A program made the position numbers and the translations under genes. From Progne subis subis (taxonomy: Eukaryota; Chordata; Aves; Passeriformes; Hirundinidae), in assembly GCA_022316685.1 (NCBI GenBank), contig JAKJHU010000560.1:62001-126000 (forward strand): a DNA stretch of 64,000 bases, read 5' to 3'. How positions within the stretch are numbered: the first letter of the stretch is position 1; the number at the start of each line of letters is the position of its first letter. The notes below the pieces were generated by a model that was not told where the DNA came from, did not search any database, and was given only the letters and a program-made list of their open reading frames with translations. Of the stretch, positions 22,289-33,225 are shown in pieces.

Positions 22289-22741
22289 GCTTGTTCTGTT
22301 AAATTTTTCTGGTTTCTGAAAAGAGCTTCATTCACATTCCTTGTTACAAGGGAACTATTTCTTTCTGCACAGCTACAGCTTTTTGCACACTTCAAGCATT
22401 ATCTTGTTGCCTCGGCATCAGGGCCCATCAGGCTGAGGCTGACCTGTCCTTTCTCCAAGCTGCAAACAGAACCTGCCCCCAGCCAGTGCCCTGCAAACAG
22501 GCAGGATTCTGCAGGGCCAGGGAGAGTGCACAGAGATTTGGGGTCTGTGAGTGCTGGCAGGGAGAGATCAGGCACAGGGAAACACCTGCAGGGGGAAAAG
22601 CTCCAGAAAGCAGAGAGAGTCCCTGTCCCTGAGCCCCATGGCCTCCAGTCCCTGCTGCAGGGCCAGACCTGACTCTGCTGCTCTGTGGGGCTGGGACAGG
22701 GGCAGGGAGAGTCTGGACTCTGCAGTGCCAGCCAGAGGAAA
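22289..22741. other. Spacer between LTR and minisatellite
   Basis: Mixed-composition sequence whose last 180 bases resemble 20560-20710, so it belongs to a local duplication. No gene is recognised. Confidence 0.5.
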
Positions 22742-23065
22742 ACAATGGACCTTTGGTTATACAGGTCCCTGCAGTGTCACAATGGTCTCCATGGTTCCAT
22801 GAGGCCATGAAGAGTCAAAATGGCTGCTGGATTCCTTGGGGCCACGCAATGTAACAATTTCATCCTGGTTCCATGAGACCACAAAGCGTCACTATGGTCC
22901 ACTTGGTTTCATGATGTCCTGCAGTGCCACAATGGCCCCTCGGTTCTAAGAGGTCCTGACATGGCAGAGAGGTGTCCTTGGTGACAGAGTGACACAACTG
23001 ACCCTTGGTCACACCAGGCCCCGCAGTGTCCCACGGCACCTTTGGTTCTGTGGGGCCGCAGTGTC
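22742..23065 (-). repeat. 37-38 bp minisatellite array 6
   Basis: About eight degenerate units with GTGTCACAATGG-type words on the plus strand. Confidence 0.8.
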
Positions 23066-25104
23066 TGTTCTGCTGGTGAGCAGGGTCAGCACCAAAGACA
23101 CAGACACAAAATTCAGGAATTCTGTGATTTATTGTAATGCAAAAGTGCAAAGAATCACCAAAGGAGAAGCTCAGCAATGCACCCAATCATCACTACCAAA
23201 GACTGCCTGCAGTGATTAAGAAAGAGACAGCAGTGATTAAGAAAGAGACAGCACCAGGTCCCCTCAGACTTTCCCATCACCCACATCCACACATCAGCTG
23301 GGGGAAGCTGTCCCAGCCAAGGACTGCAGAGCCACTCCTGGACACTGGGAATTCCTGCAGGTGCCTCCAGCCCCAGGTGAGGCTCCAACCTCGCTGTGAT
23401 ATGGCCCAGCTCTGACAGTGCTGAATAAACAAACTGACAGCACTTCTAGTGCAGGAACATCTGCTTTCATTCTCCTCTTGGGTTTCACCTAAAGCCTGGC
23501 CAGGGCTCAGGGAAGAAACAAGGGAGTTGACTTTGATCCGAAACTCCCAGACAAGGCCAGATGTCAGATTTCATGACCTTGTCCAGTTTCTAAACACAGA
23601 AATGTCAATCCATGTTTTACTAATGAGTGGATACACCTATCACAGCTCTAATGGCCATGCATATTTCATTCATGAGCAGATACAAAGATAACCTTTGGTT
23701 GGAAGGTTCATCCAGAGGTCTCCTTTGGCTCAGGGCCTGTTGTTCAGGCCTCACTCAGGGCCTGTTGTCCAGGCCTTGGAACTTGAGGGACGTGGTTTAG
23801 TGCTGGGCTTGACACTGCTGGGTGAGCGGCTGGACTCCATGAGCTCAGAGGTCTTTCCCAACAGAAAGGATTCCATAATTCCAGGATTCCATCTGCTGGA
23901 TTCAGCCAGGTCCATGTTAGCAGCATTGCTTTGCTCAAAACATTTCATCTTGCTCAGCTCTTGAGCCTAAGGCTTCAGCTCCTTCAGCTCCTGGTGCTGA
24001 GCTGCTCACACTGAACGAGACAACTCACAGAGAAGAATACAGTTCATGCAATTTCTTCTGGTACACTGGGAGGGGAGGCTGAGAAAACAGGAGCATTTTT
24101 TGGTGTGGCCTCCTCTCTGCCCTTCACGCCTTTCAGTGCTTTGATGCAGCCAAGAGCTTTCTCCAAGAGTGCAATGAAGCAGCTGTTCCTGCTCCCAGGT
24201 CTGGCTCTTCCCAGTCTCTGACCTTGCCTGCTTTTGTCCCTCTTGCTGTGCCCTCTGTGCCCCCTGTGCTCAGTGGCTGCTGCCCAGCACTGTGGAACTG
24301 GCACAGATCCAGGGGCCGAGACCCTCCTTTCTCTGCCCTTGGAGCTGCCTGCTCACAGCAGCCTTTTCCATCTGGAAGCTCCACGTGGAGAGAGAGTCCC
24401 CACCTCTGTTCCTTGCACAACCTCCAGGAGCCCAGGGCTGCCATCTCAAGTCCCTCCTGGCCCTGAGGGCTCCCAGGTGCCTCAGGCTGCTGTGACACCA
24501 GTGCACACGGGAGGGATCAGTGGCAGGGGCTGTGCTGAAAGTCAGCTCCATGTGCTGCTGCTGCTGCTGTGGGGGTCATTTGTGCAGCCGTGCCCCAGAG
24601 TGAGGGATCAGATCCAGGCACTGCTGCTGCTCCCTGGGGATCAGCCACCATTTGGTTGTTGCTGTCAGGGCCAGCAGAAGTGGTGGCTGGAGCAGCGGGT
24701 GCTGACAGTGCCCCAAGGCCCGGGGCTGGAGGGGTCCCTGGGCTGGGGCTGGCAGGGAGCTGCCCCTTGTTCTCCCTCTGCCTCCCACAGAGCTGGGCCG
24801 GGCACAAGTGGGGCAACACAGCAAACAGGGAGCCTGCCAGTCTCTTCCAGCCCTGTCTGCTCACAGTTTGGGCCTTGGAGCTTCAGGTGGACAAAGGCAG
24901 CTGCTTCTGCTCCCTCTGTGTGTCCCCGTGTTCAGCAGTGCTGCTCCATCAGTCTGTGCCCAGCAGTGGGGAAAAGCCTCAGCCCTGCAGGGCCAGGAAC
25001 TGCAGGGTTCTGCATGAGCAGCTCAGTCAGCGGGATGGCAGCTGCTCTACACAGGAACCAGGAGCAGAGGACATGTCTTTTTTAGGATGTGTTTTCTGTT
25101 TATA
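23066..25104. other. Unassigned region, no gene recognised
   Basis: About 2 kb with no recognised domain. A 21-bp sequence (AGTGATTAAGAAAGAGACAGC) is directly duplicated at 23213-23254. From 24200 to 25080 it is GC-rich and open in three frames (longest 24234-25085 on the plus strand), without motif, start context or splice structure that would support a gene. Confidence 0.5.
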
Positions 25105-25240
25105 AAAACAAAACAAACCAAAACACAACACAACACAACAACAACAACAACAGAACAACAACAACAACAACAACAAAACAAACAAAAAAAAACACAAAAA
25201 AAACAAACAAAAAAAAACCACAGAAAAAATGAAAGAAAAA
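25105..25240 (+). repeat. (AAC)n and A-rich simple repeat
   Basis: Runs of CAA/AAC trinucleotides pass into A-rich sequence with single C interruptions. The K/Q/T-rich and F/L-rich translations over it are artefacts. Confidence 0.95.
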
Positions 25241-25655
25241 AACTGCCACAAAATATGTTGTTAAAGTTCTTCTGTCACTTTGGATTAAGAAAAAGGAAAC
25301 TGATATTTTGAAATGAGAACTCAGTTACTTACTTTGTAAATGTGCTGGTGACAAGGATCCATCATCTGCCTTCTTTTTGAGATTTTTGGGAATTTTTTCC
25401 AATATTGAGTTACTTTAAATTGTGGCTGAAGCAGTAGGAAACTGAAATATGGATTGTGCATGACAGTGTCTTGACTGTAAAAATATTAGAGTTTCAAACT
25501 TGGATGTAAAGTATTGCAAATGAAATTTCCATATTCCCAATGGATTGTGTGACAGCAGCTTTCCTCAAGGATGTGCGGCAGCACAAAGACTTCATCAGGG
25601 GGGGTGGGGGGCTTGGGGCTTTGTCCTGTGCCACTCTGAATGTCATGAAACAGGA
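25241..25655. other. 5' flank of provirus 1
   Basis: AT-rich, then G-rich at 25590-25615, ending directly at the 5' LTR. It does not resemble the minisatellite on the far side of the provirus. No gene is recognised. Confidence 0.5.
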
Positions 25656-26316
25656 TGTCCTGGGGTGACTGTGTATCCCAATCGTCTGTTGGGTGCAGGG
25701 GGGAGGGCAAGCGCGGTTTGTTTTTCCCAGGAAAACTCTGCTCATCCAAGTGACCTTGAAGCGGGGGAGCTGGAACTCGGCGAGACTGAAGAAGCTCTGT
25801 TGTTTTTCTCGGGCAGTTAGTTTAGTTTAGTGCTAGCATAGTGTTAGATGCTGTAGAATAGCTGAAGCTTTTTGCTTTTTTTGCTTTCTTCTTTTTTTTC
25901 TTTTTTTTCTTTCCTTTTTTCTTTTTTTTTTTTTTTTTTTTTTTGCCCTCTCCTCGGAACTGTTCCAACCTCTCCGGACTGAGGACCTGGGGAAGCACCG
26001 GGGGGCCTCCACAGGGGACCCACCCCACCGAAACCACCAAGACCAGCCCTGCACTTTTTTTTTCCAACGTCAGCGGAGAGAGAGTGGTGGAGCACACTGA
26101 CAATCTTCAAGAGGAGAGACTTTCTTTAAGTTTGTTATCCCTCCGTAAGCGGCACGAAGCTCTTGTCATCGGGTATTGTGCTGGGAGTGCTTTGCCTGTG
26201 TAATAAACAGGTTTTTTCCACTTCTCTCTGAGGAAGTTTTTCCCGAACCGGTTGGGGGAGGGGAGAGGGGGGCCCCTTGGGAGGATTTCTCCCAAAATCT
26301 GCCTGAAACCACCACA
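25656..26316 (+). mobile_element. 5' LTR of provirus 1
   Basis: Begins TGTCCTGGGGTGACTG and ends GAAACCACCACA, with matching ends in the 3' copy. A long T/C-rich tract lies at 25868-25944. The polyadenylation signal AATAAA is at 26202-26207, about 110 bp before the LTR end, which places the R/U5 boundary just after it. The opening and the AATAAA region resemble the minus-strand solo LTRs at 44537-45190 and 56327-56973, so these are related families. Confidence 0.92.
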
Positions 26317-26323
26317 AACTTCT

Positions 26324-26341
26324 TGGCGCCCAACGTGGGGC
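26324..26341 (+). other. Primer-binding site, tRNA-Lys1,2 type
   Basis: TGGCGCCCAACGTGGGGC, 18 bases, starts 7 bases after the LTR end. It matches the known PBS for tRNA-Lys1,2 used by Mason-Pfizer-type betaretroviruses. This would prime minus-strand DNA synthesis. Confidence 0.9.
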
Positions 26342-26400
26342 TCGAACCCACGAGAGAGTGGAAAAACCCTGAACTGATTAGTATTTAGCGGTCAGTAAAT

Positions 26401-28333
26401 ATGCTGTTTGAACTCATGTCTCTTGGGGTGGGGGCCTTGATGTGTTTTGGATCCTTAGGCTTCTTTGAGGTCTTAATACCTTTGTGGTCCTTAGGTTATT
26501 TGCATATCCAGAGATAGCCCCAATATTGTCATTAATACACAGTTTTTACAGTAGAGGGACGCGGATTAGAGTAGCTATTGGCCTTGGCTTAATGATAATA
26601 ATTTGTAGGAAGTTTATAAAGGTGCTGAGGTCTGTTCCTTCTGTGTATGGGTCATGGTTATGGTTATTCACCCTGTTTGTGGAGGAGGAGCAGAGGATGA
26701 AGCGTTGCAGTCTTTGTTTCCTTCTCCTCTAAATCGGTTAAATCATTTCTGGAGAATGTTGAGTTTCCCCTGAGTGTTAAAGAGACCATCTTTCTGGTAT
26801 GTCATCTGGTAAGCCTCCTCTATACAGTCTGCAGCTTCTCTAAAATATGGGCTGAGATTTCTAGAGGGGCTGATGAAACTCCCGACCCAGGCAGAGGAAA
26901 TCCTGAGTGGTGTGGAGAATGGGAGGATATGGGCCAACTCCTCAAGGAATTCTCTGACCCTGTAGTCTGGGATTTTCCACGGGAACAAATTCAGAATCCA
27001 GTGGAGCTGGGGAAATACCTGAAAGGGAGGTACCATGATGGCTCTAAGGGGGAGAAGGTCGCTGCAGTAAGCTGGGCCCTGGCATATGCTTATCGCACCT
27101 TGCTAGAGACTGTAGGGCAGCAGACAGAGGCAGGGGGGAAGGGATACAAATCAACAGCTACCCCAGTCACTCAGGCTGCAGCCAACACCCCAGTTATGAA
27201 TCCAGCAGCTAAACCAGACAGTAAGCCTAAGCCCCTGGCAGTTGCTCCAGCAAAGAAGCACACACATAAAACCGATTGACCAGTGGACGATGATGACGCA
27301 AGAGAAGGACCTTCACCAAAATCAGAAGCCAATCTTCCAGCACAGGATCAGAAGCCAATATTGACTCCTTTTCCCTGAAGGACCTTCGAGGCCTAAGAAA
27401 GGATTACCGGCGACAACCTGATGAATCTATAATTAGTTGGTTAGTCCGTCTTTGGGATGCCGCAGGTGAGGCTACAATTCTGGATGGCACTGAAGTGAGC
27501 ATCTGGGATCCCTGTCACATGATCCAGTCATCGACCAGGAGATGATGAGAGAGGCTAGTCCTTGCAGTCTCTGGATACGGGTCCTAGGAAGCGTGGCAGA
27601 AAGATACCTATGTGCAGATGATCTCTATATGCAGCAAACCCCATGGAAGACCATAGAACAAGGGATTCAACGCTTGAGAGAAATGGCAGTGGCAGAGATG
27701 GTTTTCTCAGATGATATAAACACTAGGAACCCAGACTTGGTATCATGTACATCTGTGATGTGGCGAAAACTTATACGACTCGGGCCATTAGAATACGCTT
27801 CTGCTTTAGCAGTAATGAAGCGGGAGGACATGGAGGAAACTGTGCTTGATATGGCGAAGAAGCTCCGAGCATATGCAGATGCTGTGCATGGCCCAACACA
27901 CGCCAGAATCGCAGCTGTGGGAACACGCCTACAGAAACTAGAGGATAAGATAGATAAGAATCATAAGAGACTCAGGGAGGAGATTAGAGAGGACCTTCTC
28001 CAAATCTCAGCAGTGCAGATCAGAGGTTCTGGTACCCAACGTAGACGCTCCCCGGGTAGGGAGAGAGGGTACACTCCACGCGCTGAGCTGTGGTTCTTCC
28101 TGCGGGATTGCGGAGAAAATATGAACAGATGGGATGGAAAATCTACGGCTGCCCTGGCACAACGGGTGCGTGAATTGAAGGAAGTCAAGACTCAAAGAGG
28201 GAGTTTCACCAAAAGGGAAGCGGCTCCAGTTGCCCGTAGCCGAACTGCCAGGTATGACGATGATGACATGTCCGACCCCCTTGAAGGAACCTCTAAGGCA
28301 TATGCTCAAGGAAAGAAAGATAACCAGGCTTAG
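26401..28333 (+). pseudogene. ERV 1 gag region, frameshifted
   Basis: Gag would form the particle core. Gag-like reading passes through three frames: about 26860-27279 (includes WDFPREQIQNP and a helical stretch AVSWALAYAYRTLLETV), 27363-27490 (DLRGLRKDYRRQPDESIISW) and 27490-28333, a 263-residue open stretch from the ATG at 27542 with a coiled-coil-like segment (LQKLEDKIDKNHKRLREEI) and a basic Arg-rich patch. No CCHC zinc knuckle is visible. The true start is not clear; 26401 opens with a hydrophobic stretch. The last frame ends in a TAG at 28331-28333, in frame with protease. The assignment to gag rests on position and on general similarity to Gag-like proteins of avian ERVs. Confidence 0.75.
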
Positions 28334-28687
28334 AGGGGCCCTGCCTCTAGCCAGGTAGAGGCTAGGGAAAACCGTGTATTTTGGACTGTGTGGATTCGTT
28401 GGCCTGGCACATCAGAACCACAAAGATATGAGGCCTTGGTTGATACTGGTGCGCAGTGCACATTAATGCCATCAAGACAGGTAGGGGCAGAATCTGTCTC
28501 TATTGCTGGCGTGACGGGGGGATCACAGGATTTTACTGTGGTAGAAGCAGATGTGAGCCTAACTGGAAAGGAGTGGGAGAAACACCCTATTGTGACTGGC
28601 CCAGAGGCCCCATGTATTTTGGGCATAGACTTCCTCCAAAGTGGGTATTTCAAAGACCCGAAAGGACTCAGGTGGGCATTCGGATAG
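28334..28687 (+). pseudogene. ERV 1 retroviral aspartic protease
   Basis: Would cleave the Gag-Pol polyprotein. The active-site motif LVDTGAQCTLMP is intact (catalytic Asp codon 28442-28444), followed by the second conserved block CILGIDFL near 28612-28635. The frame is the same as the end of gag, separated only by a single TAG. It stops at 28685-28687, where RT continues in another frame, so at least one indel separates protease from RT. Confidence 0.85.
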
Positions 28688-29945
28688 CGGCTGTAGTAAC
28701 AGAGGGCATCCGGCAATTGAACACCTTGCCTGGACTGTCCAAGAATCCTTCTGCAGTAGGACTCTTGAAAGTACAAGAACAACGGGTACCAATTGCCACT
28801 TCTATAGTGCACCGCCGACAGTATAGAACCACTCGAGATGCTGTGATTCCCATTCATAAGATGATTCAAGAGCTGGAGAGCCAAGGGGTGGTTAGTAAAA
28901 CCCACTCACCCTTCAACAGCCCCATTTGGCCTGTGCGCAAATCTGAAGGAGAATGGAGATTGACTGTGGACTACCGTGCATTGAATGAGGTGACACCACC
29001 ACTGAGTGCTGCTGTGCCAGACATGTTGGAGCTCCAGTATGAGCTGGAGTCCAAGGCAGCAAAATGGTATGCCACAGTTGATATTGCCAATGCATTTTTC
29101 TCCATTCCTTTGGCAGCAGAATGCAGGCCTCAGTTTGCCTTCACATGGAGGGGCGTGCAGTACACCTGGAACCGACTGCCCCAGGGGTGGAAACACAGCC
29201 CCACCATCTGCCATGGACTGATCCAAGCTGCACTGGAAAAGGGTGAGGCTCCGGAGCACCTACAGTATATCGTTGACATCATTGTGTGGGGGAACACGGC
29301 AATGGAAGTGTTTGAGAAAGGAGAGAAGATCATCCAAATTCTCCTGAAAGCTGGTTTTGCCATCAAGCAGAGCAAGGTCAAGGGACCTGCCCGAGAGATC
29401 CAGTTCCTGGGAGTAAAGTGGCAAGATGGACGGCGGCAGATTCCTACTGATGTCATCAACAAGATCACAGCGATGTCTCCACCAACCAATAAGAAGGAGA
29501 CACAAGCTTTCCTAGGTGCTATAGGTTTCTGGAGGATGCATATTCCCGAGTATAGTCAAATTGTGAGCCCTCTTTACCTGGTCACCCGAAAAAAGAATGA
29601 TTTCCACTGGGGCCCTGAGCAGCAACAAGCCTTTGCCCAGATCAAGGAGGAGATCGCTCATGCAGTAGCCCTTGGCCCAGTCAGGACGGGACCAGATGTG
29701 AAGAACGTGCTCTACTCAGCAGCCGGGAACAATGGCCTGTCCTGGAGCCTTTGGCAGAAGGTGCCTGCTGAGACTCGAGGCCGACCACTGGGATTCTGGA
29801 GCTGAAGCTACAGAGGATCTGAAGCCAATTACACCCCAACTGAGAAGGAAATCTTAGCTGCCTATGAAGGAGTTCAAGCCGCCTCGGAGGTGATTGGTAC
29901 AGAGGCGCAACTCCTCCTGGCACCCCGACTGCCTGTGCTGGGTGG
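28688..29945 (+). pseudogene. ERV 1 reverse transcriptase, catalytic Asp lost
   Basis: Open from the protease junction to a TGA at 29803-29805. Recognisable RT blocks occur in order: SPFNSPIWPVRK, LTVDYRALN, WYATVDIANAFFSIPL (catalytic Asp in VDIANAFF), QFAFTWRG, LPQGWKHSPTICHGL, then the YxDD box, which reads YIVD at 29266-29277 and so has Val in place of the first Asp, and later QFLGVKW. The fingers, palm and thumb seem complete otherwise. After the nonsense codon the connection continues in frame to about 29940, where a one-base frameshift follows. The motif spacing is most like ERVL-type RTs. The protein would be inactive. Confidence 0.92.
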
Positions 29946-30660
29946 ATGTTCAAAGGGGAGGTCCCCTCCACCCATCATGCCACTGATGCCACATGGAGCA
30001 AGTGGATTGCTCTTATTACGCAGCGCGCCCGTATGGGTAAACTGAATCGCCCTGGGATTTTGGAAATAATTACCAATTGGCCTGAGCGTGAAAATTTTGG
30101 CCTCACAGATGAAGAACAAGAGCAAGTGACACGGGCTGAAGACGCTCCACCATACAACCAATTGCCAGCAGAGGAGAGGCATTATGCCCTTTTCACGGAC
30201 GGTTCCTGTCGTATTGTAGGGATGAACCGGAAGTGGAAAGCAGCCGTGTGGAGTCCCACACGACAAGTTGCTGAGGCCACTGAAGGAGAGGGTGGATCAA
30301 GTCAACTTGCAGAACTCAAGGCTGTTCAATTGGCCTTGGATATTGCTGAGAGGAGTGGCCGAGGTTCTACCTCTATACTGATTCGTGGATGGTAGCCAAT
30401 GCTCTGTGGGGATGGCTGAAGAGGTGGAAAGAGGCTAATTGGCAGCGTGGAGGGAAACCAATTTGGGCTGCTGAGGAGTGGAAAGACATTGCTGCCAGGG
30501 TAGGGAGACTACCTGTGAAAGTCCGCCACGTAGATGCCCACATCCCCAAGAGTAGAGCTAATGAGGAGCATCGAAACAACGAGCAGGTAGATCGGGCAGC
30601 AAAAATAGAAGTGTCAAAGATAGACTTAGATTGGGAACACAAGGGAGAGTTGTTCCTAGC
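29946..30660 (+). pseudogene. ERV 1 RNase H domain
   Basis: Would degrade the RNA strand of RNA/DNA hybrids. All four acidic positions can be seen: FTDGS (Asp 30198-30200), AELKA (Glu 30312-30314), YTDS (Asp 30380-30382) and HVDAH (Asp 30533-30535). A one-base frameshift near 30366 separates the second from the third. The domain directly follows the RT connection and precedes integrase. Confidence 0.88.
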
Positions 30661-31510
30661 TCGATGGGCCCATGATGCCTCAGGTCACCAGGGCAGAGGA
30701 TGCCACCTATAAGTGGGCCCGAGACCGAGGGGTGGATCTAACCATGGACAGTATTTCTCAGGTTATCCATGACTGTGAGACGTGTGCTGCCATCAAACAG
30801 GCCAAGCGGGTGAAGCCCCTATGGTATGGCGGGCGATGGTCCAAGTATAAGTACGGTGAAGCCTGGCAGATTGACTACATCACCCTTCCCCAAACCCGCC
30901 AAGGCAAAGCGCTATGTGCTGACCATGGTGGAAGCCACCACGGGGGTGGCTGGAGACCTACCCTGTGCCTCACGCTACTGCCCGGAACACCATCCTGGGC
31001 CTAGAGAAGCAAGTCCTGTGGAGACATGGTACCCCTGAGAGGATTGAGTCTGACAATGGGACTCATTTCAAGAACAGCCTTATTAACACCTGGGCTAGAG
31101 AACATGGCATTGAGTGGGTGTACCATGTTCCCTACCATGCACCTGCTGCAGGCAAAGTGGAGAGGCACAATGCATTGTTAAAAACCCAATTGAAAGCATT
31201 GGGGGGGGGATCTTTCAAGAATTGGGAGCAGCACTTAGCAAAGGCCACCTGGTTGGTCAACACCCGAGGCTCCACCAACCGAGCAGGACCCGCCCAGGCT
31301 GAGCCTCTGCATACAACAGATGCAGATAAAGTCCCAGTGGTGCATGTCAGAGGTCTGTTAGGGAAGACAGTGTGGATCAGGTCTGCCTCAAGTACAGACA
31401 AACCCATTCGTGGGGTTGTCTTTGCTCAGGGACCAGGTTGCACATGGTGGATAATGCAGAAAGATGGAACAACTCGATGTGTACCTCAGGGAGATCTGAT
31501 TGTTGGGTGA
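30661..31510 (+). pseudogene. ERV 1 integrase
   Basis: The N-terminal zinc domain shows HDASGH (first His 30671-30673) and CETC (30774-30785). The catalytic core triad is present: QIDYITLP (Asp 30873-30875), ESDNGTHF (Asp 31052-31054) and GKVERHN (Glu 31160-31162). The C-terminal part ends with CVPQGDLIVG and a stop at 31508-31510. Frameshifts near 30700, 30906 and 30945 break the frame. The long final open stretch covers 30965-31510. No env reading follows. Confidence 0.92.
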
Positions 31511-31822
31511 GAATAATTTGTAAACATCACTGTTTGCTGAATGCTATTGCCATTGTCTGTACATTAAACCATGCAGAATGAAATAGAAGGAAATGTGTAA
31601 GTGAGAGGGTATGTGTTAAGTGTTGAAGGTAAGAGCAAGTGTTGAAGGTATGAGTGAGAGAGGAATCCTGCTGCCCTGCAGCCTGGGGCCTGGATTCAGT
31701 GGCTCAGTGTGGAACGTGACAGGAGCATGACAGGTATTGCTTGTATTGTTTTTGTTTTGTGGGGAGAATGGATGGAAGTTTTATGTGGAATATACATTGG
31801 TTCTGTCTGTAAGTCAACGATA
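31511..31822 (+). other. Short non-coding gap between integrase and 3' LTR
   Basis: About 310 bases with no env-like frame. This is where env would lie in an env-bearing retrovirus. Confidence 0.7.
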
Positions 31823-31842
31823 TGGGGATAAGGGGTGGAAGA
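31823..31842 (+). other. Polypurine tract of provirus 1
   Basis: Purine-rich sequence ending AGGGGTGGAAGA lies directly against the TG of the 3' LTR. It is the expected plus-strand primer site. Confidence 0.8.
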
Positions 31843-32498
31843 TGTCCTGGGGTGACTGTGTATCCCCAATTGTCTGTTGGGTGCAGGGGGGAGGGCAAGC
31901 GCGGTTTGTTTTTCCCCAGGAACACTCTGCTCCTCGGAGTGACCTTGAAGCGGGGGAGCTGGAACTCGGGAGACTGAAGAAGCTCTGTTGTTTTTCTCGG
32001 GGAGTTAATTTAGTTTAGTGCTAGCATAGTGTTAGATGCTGTAGAATAGCTGAAGCTTTTTGCTTTTTTTGCTTTCTTCTTTTTTTTTTTTTTTTTCTTT
32101 CCTTTTTTTTTTCTTTTTTTTTTTTGCACTCTCCTCAGAACTGTTCCAACCTCTCCGGACTGAGGACCTGGGGAAGCACCGGGGGGCCTCCACAGGGGAC
32201 CCACCCCACTGAGACCACCAAGACCACCCCTGCACATCTTTTTTTTCCAACGTCAGCGGAGAGAGAGTGGTGGAGCACACTGACAATCTTCAAGAGGAGA
32301 GACTTTCTTTAAGTTTGTTATCCCCCGTAAGCGGCACGAAGCTCTTGTCATCGGGTATTGTGCTGGGAGTGCTTTGCCTGTGTAATAAACAGGTTTTTTC
32401 CACTTCTCTCTGAAGAAGTTTTTCCTGAACCGGTTGTGGAAGGGGAGAGGGGGGCCCCTTGGGAGGATTTCTCCCAAAATCTGCCTGAAACCACCACA
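31843..32498 (+). mobile_element. 3' LTR of provirus 1
   Basis: Same TGTCCTGGGG start and ACCACCACA end as the 5' LTR; AATAAA at 32384-32389. The T tract (32076-32126) differs in length from the 5' copy. It abuts minisatellite sequence at 32499. Confidence 0.92.
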
Positions 32499-33225
32499 CA
32501 AGGAGTCCATTGTTACAGTATAAAACCTGTGGAACCAAGGGGCCATTATGATACATTTGGCCACATGGAACCAATGGTCCGTTATGACAATGAGATCCAA
32601 GGAGACCATGGAGACGCTACAAAACCTCATGGATCCAAGGGGGCATTGTGAAACTGAAGAACTTCATGGAACCCAGGGTCCATTGTGACATAGCAGGCCC
32701 TCATTGGAACAAAGGAACCATGGCTGACATTACAGAAAACTCATGGAACCAGGAGGCCGTGGTGACACAGCAGGGCCCCCATGGAACCAAGGAGACCACT
32801 GTGACACTGAGGAACCTTATGGAACCAAGTGGCCATTTTCACACTGGAACCAAGGAGACCATTGTTGAGAGTACAAAACCTCGTGGAACTGAGGGGTAGT
32901 GTTATACAGTGAGGCCTCATGGAACCAAGGGTCCATTGTGACACAGCGGGGCCACTTGTAATCAATTGACCATTGTGATACTGCAGATCCAAGAGACCAT
33001 GCTGACACTATGGCAGTTCATGGAACCAAAGGGCTGTTGGGACACACCAAGGTCCTCTGGAACCAAGGAGAGCATTGTGGCAGTGCAGAATCAAGGAGGC
33101 CATTTTAACATTATGGACTCTAATGGAACCAAGGGTCCATTGTTTTACAACAGGACCTCATGGAACCAAGGAGCCATTGTGAAAACTGTGGGATGTAATG
33201 GAATCAAGGACACCACTGATACGGA
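32499..33225 (+). repeat. 37-38 bp minisatellite array 7
   Basis: About 19 plus-polarity units start immediately after the provirus 3' LTR. Confidence 0.88.

Larger units (their letters stand above)
25656..32498 (+). mobile_element. Endogenous retrovirus 1, nearly complete, env-less
   Basis: A 6.84-kb provirus: LTR (661 bp), PBS, gag, protease, RT, RNase H, integrase, polypurine tract, LTR (656 bp). The two LTRs differ at roughly 20 single positions by eye outside the variable T tract, about 3 percent, so insertion is fairly recent. No env lies between integrase (ends 31510) and the 3' LTR. RT motifs, lack of env and absence of a CCHC box in Gag point to an ERVL/class III-like element, while the PBS matches tRNA-Lys1,2. 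Multiple frameshifts, one nonsense codon and a lost RT catalytic Asp make it defective. No clear target duplication is visible. Confidence 0.93.

Noticed and set aside
21684..22319. 211-codon open frame with a 13-residue repeat
   Set aside because: It lies inside an LTR, in the antisense direction, and results from a 39-bp tandem repeat.
24234..25085. 283-codon plus-strand frame
   Set aside because: Low-complexity, GC-rich, overlapped by other open frames, with no recognisable motif.
25087..25311. Thr/Gln/Lys-rich and Phe/Leu-rich frames
   Set aside because: Translation of the AAC and A-rich simple repeat.
25822..26110. Lysine-rich open frames on the minus strand
   Set aside because: They translate the T/C-rich tract of the provirus 1 LTR.
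25650..32504. ACAGGA / CAAGGA as target duplication of provirus 1
   Set aside because: Only four of six bases match and the alignment is not convincing, so I do not claim a duplication.
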